64,000 nucleotides of DNA from DASRFA01 sp035651755 (GCA_035651755.1 DASRFA010000013.1:124001-188000), one strand, 5' to 3'. Positions 8,209 to 16,710 are shown, counted from the first letter of the stretch. Numbers and translations are program-made. The notes: generated by a model from the letters alone, not told the origin.

Positions 8209-8671
8209 CGAGAGCGATCGTATCACGGCGCTCGCGATGAGAAGCGCTTCGCGACGGAGCGCCGCGGAGCGCGCCGCTCCCGAAGGTCGTCGCGCCGCCC
8301 GTCGGCGATCGCCAGGAGCGCCGCATGCTACAAAACAGTGGGCGTGCCGCGGTGCGGACTCCGAGTGGCCCGTCTTTCCCTGAAGATTGTTCCATTTTTC
8401 CGCTGCGGAAGAGGGTTTCGTTCGCTCGCCCCCCGCTCGCGCGACCACCGGTCGCGATCGCGCCACCGCGCTTGACGACTCCTTCGGCGAGCCGCAGCCG
8501 GCTCACCGCGTGAGCGACAGATGTGAAGCGGGTGTGCGCCGACCACCGGGTGCGCGTTCGACGCGCACGCGGTGAGACGCCGGTCACCGGCACCACGTCG
8601 CGCGCACACCGACGCATCTCGTGCTGCGCGCGCGGTGAAGGGGCTCGGAACTTGCACTTCGCGATGCGCCC
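8209..8671. other. intergenic region between divergent udgX and carbamoyltransferase
   Basis: About 460 bases with no gene I can support. It is locally less G+C-rich near 8330-8410 (CTACAAAACAG, GATTGTTCCATTTTTCC), where promoters for the two divergent genes could lie, but no convincing -35/-10 pair with correct spacing is visible. There is no terminator hairpin. Confidence 0.5.
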
Positions 8672-10312
8672 ATGAGCGCGGTCCTCGGCATCAACGCCGT
8701 CTTCCACGATCCCTCGGCCGCCCTCGTGGTCGACGGCGTCACCGTCGCGGCCGCGGAGGAGGAGCGCTTCAGCCGGCGGAAGCACGGCAAGACGCCGGTG
8801 CCGTTCTCGGCGTGGGAGCTTCCCGAGCAAGCGGCGCGCTGGTGCCTGTCGGAGGCGGGACTCGACGTGCAGGACCTCGACGAGGTCGTGTACGCGTACC
8901 AGCCGTCGCTCGCGTGCGCGCCGAACGGCGACGTCACCGAGGCGGCCTGGGAAGGCCTCCGGACGCTGTACGCGCGCCGCGCACCGCTCTTCCTGCAGAC
9001 GGTGCTCCCCGGGCTGGCGGCGGAGCGCGTTCGCTTCGTCCCGCACCACGTCGCGCACGCCGCCTCGGCCTATCTCGCGGCGCCGCTCGAGGACGTCGCG
9101 GTCCTCGTGCTGGACGGCCGCGGCGACCGGAGCTCGCACCTCGCGGGACACGCCGCCGGCGGCGAGCTGCGGATGCTCGCGAGCCAGCCGCTGCCGCACT
9201 CGCTCGGGCTCTTCTACGAGGACGCGACCGCGCACCTCGGCTTCCAGCGCGCCTCGGACGAGTACAAGGTGATGGCGCTCGCGGCGTACGGGGAGCCGCG
9301 CTTCCTCGGCGAGCTGCGGCGAGCAGTGCGCCCCTCCGGCGACGGGGGGTTCGCCACCGACCGCATCGACTGGGAGCGATTCGTTCCGCGGCGCGCTCCC
9401 GACGACCCGTGGGGCGCGCCGCACGCGGACCTCGCGGCGAGCGTGCAGGCTCGGCTCGAGGAGATGATCCTCGAGCTCGCGCGCTGGCTGCAGGCGCGGA
9501 CGCGAGCGCGCGCCGTCGTCCTCGCGGGAGGCGTCGCGCTCAACTGCGTCGCGAACGCGCGCCTCGCGCGCGAGGGCCCGTTCGAGACGGTCTGGGTCCA
9601 GCCGGCGGCGGGCGACGCGGGCACCGCGCTCGGCGCTGCGCTCCACGCGGCGCACCGGCGCGGCGACCGTGTGGAGCCGATGGCGACCGCGGCGCTCGGA
9701 CGGGCGTGGTCCGACGACGAGCTCGCGACGTGGCTTCGCGCCGCGCGCGTGCCGTTCGAGCAGCCCGCCGACGTCGCGGCGGCGATCGCCGACGTGCTGG
9801 CCGCCGACGGCATCGTCGGGTGGTTCCAGGGGCGAAGCGAGTTCGGGCCGCGCGCGCTCGGCCACCGGAGCCTGCTGGCGGATCCTCGCAACGTCGCGAA
9901 CGTCGAGCGCCTGAACGACGTCAAGGGTCGCGAGTAGTTCCGCCCGGTCGCGCCCATCGTGACGCTGCCGCGCGCGCCGGAGATCTTCGCCGGCCAGCTT
10001 CCGAGCCCGTTCATGCTGTTCACGCACACGGTGCGAGAGCCGTGGCGGGCGCGCGTGCCGGCCGCGGTGCACGTCGACGGGACCGCGCGCATCCAGACCG
10101 TCGACCCGGAAGAAGAGCCGCTCCTCGCGCGCCTCCTCGACGAGTTCGCGCGCCGAACCGGCGTGCCCGTCCTCATCAATACCAGCTTCAACACCGCCGG
10201 CCGGCCGATGGTCGACGATCCGCGCGATGCGCTCGAGTGCTTCGGCTCCGCTCCGATCGACGCCCTCGCCATCGGCCCCTTCGTCGTCCGCCGGCCTGCG
10301 GGAGACGCGTGA
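8672..10312 (+). pseudogene. carbamoyltransferase (NodU/CmcH family) interrupted by an in-frame TAG
   Basis: The reading frame encodes a full-length carbamoyltransferase of 546 codons, which would transfer a carbamoyl group from carbamoyl phosphate to a sugar or antibiotic hydroxyl. The N-terminal Kae1/TsaD-like domain has the metal-binding HHVAH at 125-129, then VVLAGGVALNCVANARL and GRSEFGPRALGHRSLLADP. A single TAG at 9935-9937 (codon 422) interrupts the conserved KGRE-x-FRPVAP motif, where many homologues have Trp or another residue; TGG to TAG is one base. The same frame then continues with FRPVAPIV, SPFMLFTHTV and VLINTSFNTAGRP to the natural stop. The stop overlaps the next ATG as TGATG. 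It may be a recent inactivation or a base-call error. Confidence 0.85.
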
Positions 10313-11835
10313 TGGCCGACGACGCGATCGACGTCGTCGTCCCGACCGTCGGACGGCCGTCGCTCGCGACGCTTCTCTGGTCGCTCGCGCGCGGCGCCGG
10401 CGACGCACGCGGCCGCATCATCGTGGTCGACGATCGGCGCGACGGCGCGCGCCCGCTCCCGCTCGGACCGGGTGCTGCCGCGCTCGGCGATCGTCTCGTC
10501 GTCGAGCGCTCGGGCGGACGCGGGCCGGCCGCGGCGCGGAACGTCGGCTGGCGGCGCGCGACGACCGAATGGATCGCGTGCCTCGACGACGACGTGATCC
10601 CGGGAGGCGCCTGGTGGCGCGACCTCGCGCTCGACCTCACCGGGCTCGCGGACGAGGTGGGCGCGAGCCAGGGCCGCATCCGCGTGCCGCCGCCGTTCGG
10701 GCGGCGGCGGACCGATCGCGAGCGCGGCGTGCAGGGCCTCGAGACCGCGTCCTGGATCGCCGCCAACATGGCGTACCGTCGGACGGCGCTCGCCGCCGTC
10801 GGCGGCTTCGACGAGCGCTTTCCGCGCGCCTACCGCGAGGACGCCGACCTCGCGCTGCGTCTGGTCGCGTCGGGCTGGCGCATCGTCCGCGGACGCCGCC
10901 GCGCGGTGCACCCGGCGTGGCCGAGCGGGTTCTGGGGGAGCGTGCGGGCGCAGGCGGGGAATGCGGACGACGCCCTCATGCGCGCGCTCCACGGCCTCGC
11001 CTGGCGCGAGCGGATCCACACGTCGCGCGCGCGCTTCGCGCACCACGCCGCGCTTTCGGTCGCGGGCATCGTCGCGCTCGCCGCGAGCGGCGGTCCGGAG
11101 ATCGCCGCGGCCGGCCTCTGGATCGCAGGAACGCTTCGGTTCGCGTGGCAGCGGATCGCGCCCGGTCCGCGATCGCCCGCCGAGGTCGCCGCGATGCTCG
11201 CGACCAGCGCCGCGATCCCGCCGGTCGCGGTCTGGCATCGCGTCCGCGGCGAGGTGCGCGCGCGGGCGCTGCGCGCGCGCGCGGCGCAAAGCGCGCGCTC
11301 CGCCGGACGCGACCTCGCGCCGCCGGCCGCGGTCCTCTTCGACCGCGACGGAACGCTCGTCGTCGACGTCCCGGCGAACGCCGACCCCGAGCGCGTCCAG
11401 CCGATGCCGGGCGCGCGCACCGCGCTCGATCGCCTGCGGAGCGCGGGCGTGCGCGTGGGAGTCGTCTCGAATCAGCCCGCGGTCGCCGAGGGGCGGCTGT
11501 CGCGCGCGCAGCTCGCGCACGTGAACCGCCGGATCGACCGCCTCCTCGGACCTTTCGACGCGTGGTTCGTCTGCTGCCATCCCGCCGACGCGGGATGTCG
11601 CTGCCGGAAGCCGCTTCCGGGTGGTCTCGAGAGCGCGCTCGCGATGCTGGGCGTGCCGGCCTCGCGGAGCGCGTACGTCGGCGACATCGGTGCGGACGTC
11701 GCGGCCGCGCGCGCGGCCGGCGTGCGCGCGATCCTCGTCCCGACGCCGGTGACGCGCAGCGAGGAGGTCCTGAGCGCGCCCGAGGTCGCGCGCGACCTGC
11801 ACGACGCGGTCGACCGCCTGCTCGGGAGGCCCTGA
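10312..11835 (+). CDS. GT2 glycosyltransferase fused to a HAD sugar-bisphosphate phosphatase
   Basis: A 507-residue two-domain protein. Residues 1-~300 are a GT-A family 2 glycosyltransferase: VVVPTVGRPSL at the start, IIVVDD, AAARNVGW, the DxD-type CLDDDVIPG at 90-98, and an acceptor-site AYREDADLALRL. A hydrophobic stretch at about 245-310 may anchor it to the membrane. Residues ~335-507 are a HAD-IIIA phosphatase like GmhB (heptose 1,7-bisphosphate phosphatase): FDRDGTLVVD with the catalytic Asp at 344, VVSNQPAVAEGRLS, a zinc loop C-C-H-x5-C-x-C-R-K-P, and GDIGADVAAARAAG. The fusion links sugar-phosphate maturation to glycosyl transfer. It is translationally coupled to both neighbours by TGATG. 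Confidence 0.88.
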   Translation: MADDAIDVVVPTVGRPSLATLLWSLARGAGDARGRIIVVDDRRDGARPLPLGPGAAALGDRLVVERSGGRGPAAARNVGWRRATTEWIACLDDDVIPGGAWWRDLALDLTGLADEVGASQGRIRVPPPFGRRRTDRERGVQGLETASWIAANMAYRRTALAAVGGFDERFPRAYREDADLALRLVASGWRIVRGRRRAVHPAWPSGFWGSVRAQAGNADDALMRALHGLAWRERIHTSRARFAHHAALSVAGIVALAASGGPEIAAAGLWIAGTLRFAWQRIAPGPRSPAEVAAMLATSAAIPPVAVWHRVRGEVRARALRARAAQSARSAGRDLAPPAAVLFDRDGTLVVDVPANADPERVQPMPGARTALDRLRSAGVRVGVVSNQPAVAEGRLSRAQLAHVNRRIDRLLGPFDAWFVCCHPADAGCRCRKPLPGGLESALAMLGVPASRSAYVGDIGADVAAARAAGVRAILVPTPVTRSEEVLSAPEVARDLHDAVDRLLGRP

Positions 11836-11933
11836 TGCGGGTCTTCCTCTGGCACGTCCACGGCGCGTGGACGACCGCTCTCGTCCACGGGAAGCACGAG
11901 TCCCTCGTGCCGGTCGTTCCGGACCGCGGCGCC
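11835..11933 (+). pseudogene. 5' remnant of a glycosyltransferase gene
   Basis: An ATG overlaps the stop of the GT2-HAD gene (TGATG), and the first ~33 codons read MRVFLWHVHGAWTTALVHG then HESLVPVVPDRGAD. This resembles the N-terminus of glycosyltransferases found in similar polysaccharide clusters. After about base 11934 the frame ceases to look like protein and the DNA instead encodes the opposite-strand PIG-L remnant. The gene has therefore lost everything beyond its first tenth. The exact breakpoint is uncertain by some 15 bases. Confidence 0.6.
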
Positions 11934-12237
11934 GATCGTCGCGATCGCGGCCGGCTCGCCGTACTGCGCGTCCCGGAACGGGAGCCAGCGCGGGGTCGCG
12001 CCGACCAGCTCCAGCGCGGCGGCGTCCTCGGCGCGGCGCCGCGCCATGACGTCGTCTCCCGGACGAAAGCCGCAGTCGGCGTCCCACGGCGTGAGCGCCG
12101 CGGCCGCCGGGGGCCCGCCCGCGAAGACCGTGAAGACGACGGCGCCGGGCTGCTCGGCGAGGAGGGTCTCCGCAGCCGAGGACGACGTCGTCGCAGTGCG
12201 GGGAGATCGCGACCAGCCGGCCGGGCGCGTCCGTCAT
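11934..12237 (-). pseudogene. PIG-L deacetylase remnant (frameshifted, 3' truncated)
   Basis: The ATG overlaps the stop of the methyltransferase remnant (ATGA). The first codons give MTDAPGRLVAISPHCDDVVL, including the zinc-binding H-C-D-D (PIG-L consensus HPDD or HxDD). After GCG the frame breaks: reading one base over gives ETLLAEQPGAVVFTVFAGGP, LTPWDADCGFRPGDDVMARR, EDAAALELVGATPRWLPF and DAQYGEP, all typical of PIG-L N-acetyl-sugar deacetylases. One base is missing near 12165-12170. The homology stops about 11934, where it meets the truncated glycosyltransferase. Confidence 0.75.
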
Positions 12238-12410
12238 CGCACGGCCTCGAGGAACAGCGACTCGCGCGTCGCGTCCGCGAGCGGCAGGCCGTCGCGGATG
12301 TCGCAGCACAGGTCCACGCCGCGTGCGTCGAGGCGATCGGAGTTGATCCAGCCCGGGATCGGCTCGGGGCCGCAGCCCCAGTTGAGTCGCGGCGGAAGAT
12401 CGGCGAGCAC
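12234..12410 (-). pseudogene. class I methyltransferase remnant (internally deleted)
   Basis: A GTG start gives VLADLPPRLNWGCGPEPIPG then WINSDRLDARGVDL and DIRDGLPL, the SAM-binding N-terminus of a class I methyltransferase of the type found in capsule and glycan clusters. The protein then jumps to RESLFLEAVR and stops at 58 residues, whereas relatives are about 200 residues. The ending looks like a natural C-terminus, and its stop still overlaps the next ATG as ATGA, so the middle of the gene has probably been deleted in frame. It cannot be a functional enzyme because motifs II-IV are absent. Confidence 0.6.
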
Positions 12411-12599
12411 GTGGCTCGGTCCGCCTCCAAACGACGTGCCGTCTCGGAGACCGCGTGAGCCGCGCGATTTCGCCTGCTCGATCCCGGCGTTTCTTACAAC
12501 GACGTTCCGCATTCGGGTCGCCGGACGCCGCAGGTCGGCCGCGCTCACGACCGCGAACCGCCGTCCGCCGCGCGCGGCACGGCGCGTGCTGGCATCCAC

Positions 12600-14309
12600 A
12601 TGCCCATGCTTCGCTACGTCGCGCTCGCCTCCGACTACGACGGCACGATCGCCCGCGACGGGATCGTGGCCGAGCACGTGCACGCGGCGCTCCAGCGTGT
12701 GCGCGAGAGCGGCCGTCGCGTCGTCCTCGTGACGGGACGCCGCCTCGAGGAGCTCGCCGCCGTGTTTCCGCACCTCGAGCTCTTCGACCGGATCGTGGCC
12801 GAGAACGGCGCGACCCTCTACCGGCCCAAGATGAAGGAGGTCGCGGTCCTCGCGCCGCCGCCGCCGCGCGCGTTCGTGGACGCGCTCCTCGCGCACGGCA
12901 TTCCGCTCGACGTCGGCCACGTGATCGTGGCGACGCGCGAGCCGCACGAGACGCTCGTCCTCGACACGATCCGCGAGCAGGGCCTCGAGATGCAGGTCAT
13001 CTTCAACAAGGGCGCCGTCATGGTGCTGCCGTCGGGCGTCAACAAGGCGACCGGGCTCGACGCCGCGCTCTCCGAGCTCGGTGTCTCGTGGCACTCGGTC
13101 GTCGGCGTCGGCGACGCGGAGAACGACCACGCGTTCCTCTCCCGCTGCGAGTGCTCGTTCGCGGTGGCCGACGCGTTGCCCGCCGTGCGCGAGCGCTGCG
13201 ACGTCGTGACCGCGGGCGGCGCGGGCGACGGCGTCGCGGAGCTCGCCGAGGCGCTGCTGCGCTCCGACCTCGCGGAGCTCGAGGAACGGGTCGCCCGCCA
13301 CCGCGTCGCGGTCGGCACCGACGGCGACGGGCACGAGGTCGAGCTCGGGCCGTACGGCGAGACGGTTCTCGTCGCGGGTCCCGAGGGCAGCGGGAAGTCG
13401 ACGATCGCGACCGGGCTCCTCGAGCGGCTCGCGGACGCGGGCTACCAGTTCTGCCTGCTCGATCCCGAGGGCGACCACGAAGGCCTGCCGGCCGTCGTCC
13501 TCGGCGACGCGAAGCGCGAGCCGACGTGCGACGAGATCGTGGAGGTGCTGGCGCGCCCCGACCAGAGCGCGGTCGCGAACCTCTCCGGGCTCGAGCGCGA
13601 GCGCCGCCCGCCCTACCTCCTGACGCTGCTTGCGCGCCTCCAGGACCTGCGCACCCGGTTCGCCCGGCCGCACTGGATCGCGCTCGACGACGTGCACCGC
13701 GTGCTGACGTCGTCGTGGGAGGGCTCCGAGCTCGATCGCTCGCTGGTGCTGCCGGGCATGCTGCTCATCTCCGACGATCCCGATGCGATCTCGCCGGTCG
13801 CGCTCGCTGCTCTGACCGCGGTCGTCGCTCTCGGAGAGAAGGCGGGCGAAGTCCTCGCGCGGGTCGCGCGCGCCGCCGGCTGGCCGGCGCTGGAGGAGGC
13901 CGCTCCGGCGCGGCCAGGAGAGGCGCTCTTCGCGCGGCGGGGCGAGCCGGTCGTCCGCGTCCGGGTGGACCGGCCGCGCGCCGAGCGCCGTCGCCACCGC
14001 CGGAAGTACGCCGAGGGCGATCTCGGGCCGGACGCGAGCTTCTACTTCCGCGGCGCCGACGGGCGCCTGAACCTGCGCGCGCAGAACCTGTCGCTCTTCC
14101 TCCAGCTCGCGGACGGGGTCGACGTCGAAACGTGGAACCACCATCGCCGGCTCGGCGAGTACTCGCGCTGGGTGCGCGAGGCGATCCGCGACGAAGCTCT
14201 CGCGAACGAGATCGCCGCCGTCGAGCGCGATCCCTCGCTGTCAGCGCAGGACGCGCGCGCGCGCGTCAAGCAGGCGATCGAGCGCTTCTACGCCGTGCCG
14301 GCGGGCTGA
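12600..14309 (+). CDS. HAD phosphatase fused to a HerA/FtsK-like P-loop ATPase domain
   Basis: A 569-residue protein. Residues 1-~220 are a Cof/SPP-type HAD hydrolase: SDYDGTIARDG at 11-21, VLVTGR at 42-47, and the motif IV GVGDAENDHAFL at 169-180, with a cap domain between. Residues ~250-460 form a P-loop ATPase with Walker A GPEGSGKST at 260-268, LLDPEGDHEGL at 286-297 (similar to DUF87/HerA-type proteins) and Walker B WIALDDVHR at 359-367. The C-terminus (from ~475) has FYFRGADGRLNLRAQNLSLF and WNHHRRLGEYSRWVREAI. What the ATPase does for the phosphatase is unknown. An ATG two codons downstream (MLRYV) is an alternative start. It is convergent with the sigma54 activator, one base apart. 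Confidence 0.8.
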   Translation: MPMLRYVALASDYDGTIARDGIVAEHVHAALQRVRESGRRVVLVTGRRLEELAAVFPHLELFDRIVAENGATLYRPKMKEVAVLAPPPPRAFVDALLAHGIPLDVGHVIVATREPHETLVLDTIREQGLEMQVIFNKGAVMVLPSGVNKATGLDAALSELGVSWHSVVGVGDAENDHAFLSRCECSFAVADALPAVRERCDVVTAGGAGDGVAELAEALLRSDLAELEERVARHRVAVGTDGDGHEVELGPYGETVLVAGPEGSGKSTIATGLLERLADAGYQFCLLDPEGDHEGLPAVVLGDAKREPTCDEIVEVLARPDQSAVANLSGLERERRPPYLLTLLARLQDLRTRFARPHWIALDDVHRVLTSSWEGSELDRSLVLPGMLLISDDPDAISPVALAALTAVVALGEKAGEVLARVARAAGWPALEEAAPARPGEALFARRGEPVVRVRVDRPRAERRRHRRKYAEGDLGPDASFYFRGADGRLNLRAQNLSLFLQLADGVDVETWNHHRRLGEYSRWVREAIRDEALANEIAAVERDPSLSAQDARARVKQAIERFYAVPAG

Positions 14310-14310
14310 C

Positions 14311-15732
14311 TCACGAGCCGCCGGCGTCCGACCACCTGCCGCCCTTGCCGGCCATGACCGCGCGGCGACGGCCGTTCGCCCATCCGGAATACGCCTTCAG
14401 GCGGTTGTAGAGGGTCTTCAGGCTGATGCCGAGAGCGCGCGCGGCTTCGCGCTTGTCGCCGTGGCACGCCTCGAGCGTCGTCAAGATGAGACGGCGCTCG
14501 GCCTCGGCGATCGACGTTCCCGGCCGCAGCACGACCGACGGCGAGGGCTCGTCGGTCCGGATCTCGGTCTCGGGCTGACGCCGCGACCCGCCGATCGGCA
14601 GGTCGTCGGCGTCGATCGCCTCGTCGGCGATGATGAAGGCGTGGTGGACGACGTTGCGGAGCTCGCGGACGTTGCCCGGCCAGCCGTACGCTCGCATGCG
14701 GTCGTGCGCCGCCCGCGTGAACCGCTTCGCCATCCCCTCCTCGGCGTTGAAGCCGGCGAGGAAGAAGTCGGAGAGCTGCTCGATGTCGGCGCCGCGGTCC
14801 CGCAGCGGGGGCAGCCGGATCGGAAAGACGTTCAGGCGGTAGAGGAGGTCGCGGCGGAAGCTGCCCGCGCGCGCCGCGGCTTCGGGATCGCTGTTGGTGG
14901 CGGCGATGATCCGGACGTCGACCGCGATGTCGCGCTCGCCGCCGATCCGCATGATCGTACCGGTCTCGAGCGAGCGGAGGAGCTTCGCCTGGAGGTCGAG
15001 CGTCATCTCCGTGATCTCGTCCAGGAAGAGCGTTCCGCCGTCGGCGCGCTCGAAGTAGCCCTGATGCTGGCGATCGGCGCCGGTGAAGCTGCCGCGCTCG
15101 TGCCCGAAGAGCTCGCTCTCGATGAGCTGCGGCGACATGGCCGCGCAGTTGAGCGCGACCAGCGGACCGCGGCACCGCCCGCTCAGCGCGTGGATGGTGT
15201 GCGCGACGAGCTCCTTGCCGGTCCCGCTCTCGCCGTACAGGAACACGGTCGCGCTCGTCGGCGCGACGCGCGCGATGAGCGCGTGCACGTCCTGCATCGC
15301 GCGCGAGTCGCCGACGAGCGCGGCGAAGCGGCCCGGGCGCGCGGGCGGCGGGGTGGTCGTGGTGGCCCCGATCTGTGCGCGCCGCGCGGCGATCTGGAGC
15401 ACGCGGTCGAGCCGGCCGCCGTCGAGCGGCTTCCGGAGATAGTCGGAAGCGCCGGCGCGGAGGGCGTCCACGACGGACGCCACGGTCGCCTCGGAGGCGA
15501 GGACCACGACGTCGGTCGAGCGGCGATCGATCATCTCGAGCACCGCGGCGATGGGGCCGTCGTCTTCGAGCCGATCGACGACGAAGACGACGTCCGCGGC
15601 GTGCTCGGCGAGCGCGCTGCGCGCTTCGCTCAGCCCCGAAACGGCGTCGTAGGTGAAGCCGCGGCGCGCTGCCGCGGTGCCGATCTCCCGCTGCGTCTCG
15701 TGGTCGCTGTCGATCGCGAGAACGTGTGGCAT
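14311..15732 (-). CDS. sigma54-dependent response regulator (NtrC family)
   Basis: A 473-residue activator with three domains. The receiver (1-~120) has IDSD near residue 8, the phospho-acceptor D53 in VVDRLED and K101 in LRKPL. The AAA+ domain (~137-370) has Walker A GESGTGKE at 167-174, the sigma54-contact loop GSFTGA at 214-219 (an Ala to Ser variant of GAFTGA), and Walker B GTLFLDEI at 233-240. The Fis-type HTH (REAARALGISLKTLYNRL) is near the C-terminus. It should open sigma54 promoters on phosphorylation. No histidine kinase lies nearby, so it is an orphan regulator in this window, and its targets are not evident. Confidence 0.92.
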   Translation of the reverse strand: MPHVLAIDSDHETQREIGTAAARRGFTYDAVSGLSEARSALAEHAADVVFVVDRLEDDGPIAAVLEMIDRRSTDVVVLASEATVASVVDALRAGASDYLRKPLDGGRLDRVLQIAARRAQIGATTTTPPPARPGRFAALVGDSRAMQDVHALIARVAPTSATVFLYGESGTGKELVAHTIHALSGRCRGPLVALNCAAMSPQLIESELFGHERGSFTGADRQHQGYFERADGGTLFLDEITEMTLDLQAKLLRSLETGTIMRIGGERDIAVDVRIIAATNSDPEAAARAGSFRRDLLYRLNVFPIRLPPLRDRGADIEQLSDFFLAGFNAEEGMAKRFTRAAHDRMRAYGWPGNVRELRNVVHHAFIIADEAIDADDLPIGGSRRQPETEIRTDEPSPSVVLRPGTSIAEAERRLILTTLEACHGDKREAARALGISLKTLYNRLKAYSGWANGRRRAVMAGKGGRWSDAGGS

Positions 15733-15756
15733 CCTGACCTCAACCGTGCCGCGCCC

Positions 15757-16710
15757 TCAGAGCTTCGGAAGTACGGACTTCTCGTAGAAGCGTAGAAACC
15801 CCTCCTGATCCGCTCCGACCTGGTGAACGTACACCCAATCGAATCCTGCGTCGACAAATTCCAGGATCCCCTGGACGTGTCGGCCGGCATCCGGGCCGCA
15901 GACGATGGACTCGGCGACGTCCTCCTCGCGCACCGTCTTGGCCGCGGCCTCGAACAGCGCGGGCGTCTTGATCTCCTGGTTGAGGCCGCCGCCCAACGCC
16001 GCCGTCGGCCACCACGCGTGGGCGACGCGCCGAGCCTCCGCTTCCGTCTCCGCCCAGCAGACGGTCTGCTGGCCGATCCGCGGCTTGCCGCGGCCGCCCG
16101 CTTCCTGGAAGCCCGCCGCGATCTCGCGCTTCGGCGACGTGCTGATGAGCCCGTCGCCGACCCGGCCGGCCAGGTCCACGGACTTCTTCCCGCTCGCCGC
16201 CACGTAGATCGGTGGGGGCGCGTCCGGCAGGGTGTAGAGGCGGGCCTCCTCCACCCGGTAGTGCGTGCCGCGGTGGGTCGTCACGTCGCCGCTCCAGAGC
16301 GCGCGGATGACGGCGATCGCCTCCTCGAGCATCTCGAGCCGCTCGCTCGGATTCGGCCACGGCTCGCCGGTCACGTGCTCGTTCAGGTTCTCGCCGCTTC
16401 CGACGCCGAGCGCGAATCGCCCGGGAAGGAGTGCGGCCGACGTCGCCGCCGCCTGCGCCACGATCGCCGGGTGCATCCGGATCGTGGGGCAGGTGACGCC
16501 GGTCACGATCTCGAGACGATGCGTCGCCTGCGAGATCGCGCCGATCACGCTCCAGACGAACGGGCTCTGCCCTTGGCGATCGATCCACGGGTGAAAGTGA
16601 TCCGAGATGCCCGCGAACTCGAAGCCCGCCTCCTCCGCCATCCGCGCCCAGCGGACGAGCGCATCGGGACGGTGCTCCTCGGACGACAACGAATAGCCCA
16701 AGCGCGCCAT
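15757..16710 (-). CDS. F420-dependent luciferase-like oxidoreductase (TIGR03557-like)
   Basis: A 317-residue LLM-class flavin/F420 oxidoreductase. The beginning MARLGYSLSSEEH, GISDHFHPWIDRQGQSPFVW, VTGVTCPTIRMHPAIVAQAA and ALGVGSGENLNEHV match the glucose-6-phosphate-dehydrogenase-like F420 family. The H-F-H-P-W segment near residue 39 lies where the F420-dependent active-site His is expected. The substrate is not known. The start at MARLGY is preferred because the six codons upstream are not conserved in type. Its presence suggests the organism makes coenzyme F420, but no F420 biosynthesis gene is in the window. It lies directly downstream of, and in the same direction as, the NtrC-type gene. 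Confidence 0.85.
   Translation of the reverse strand: MARLGYSLSSEEHRPDALVRWARMAEEAGFEFAGISDHFHPWIDRQGQSPFVWSVIGAISQATHRLEIVTGVTCPTIRMHPAIVAQAAATSAALLPGRFALGVGSGENLNEHVTGEPWPNPSERLEMLEEAIAVIRALWSGDVTTHRGTHYRVEEARLYTLPDAPPPIYVAASGKKSVDLAGRVGDGLISTSPKREIAAGFQEAGGRGKPRIGQQTVCWAETEAEARRVAHAWWPTAALGGGLNQEIKTPALFEAAAKTVREEDVAESIVCGPDAGRHVQGILEFVDAGFDWVYVHQVGADQEGFLRFYEKSVLPKL

Noticed and set aside
8465..8500. TTGACG-like sequence before the carbamoyltransferase as a promoter.
   Set aside because: No -10-like hexamer at 16-18 bases and nothing AT-rich nearby.
9935..9937. TAG as a pyrrolysine or other recoded codon.
   Set aside because: No pyl or tRNA genes are in view and the neighbouring genes are also damaged, so a nonsense change or base error is simpler.
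4043..10408. A minus-strand reading frame open for 2121 codons across many genes.
   Set aside because: Only its last 355 codons are a gene (the glycosyltransferase). The rest is antisense to clear genes and is rich in Arg, Ala and Gly, the usual effect of very high G+C and few stop codons.
12411..12599. Short gap between the methyltransferase remnant and the HAD-ATPase gene checked for a missed gene or RNA.
   Set aside because: Nothing with coding character, tRNA-like folding or a terminator is visible.
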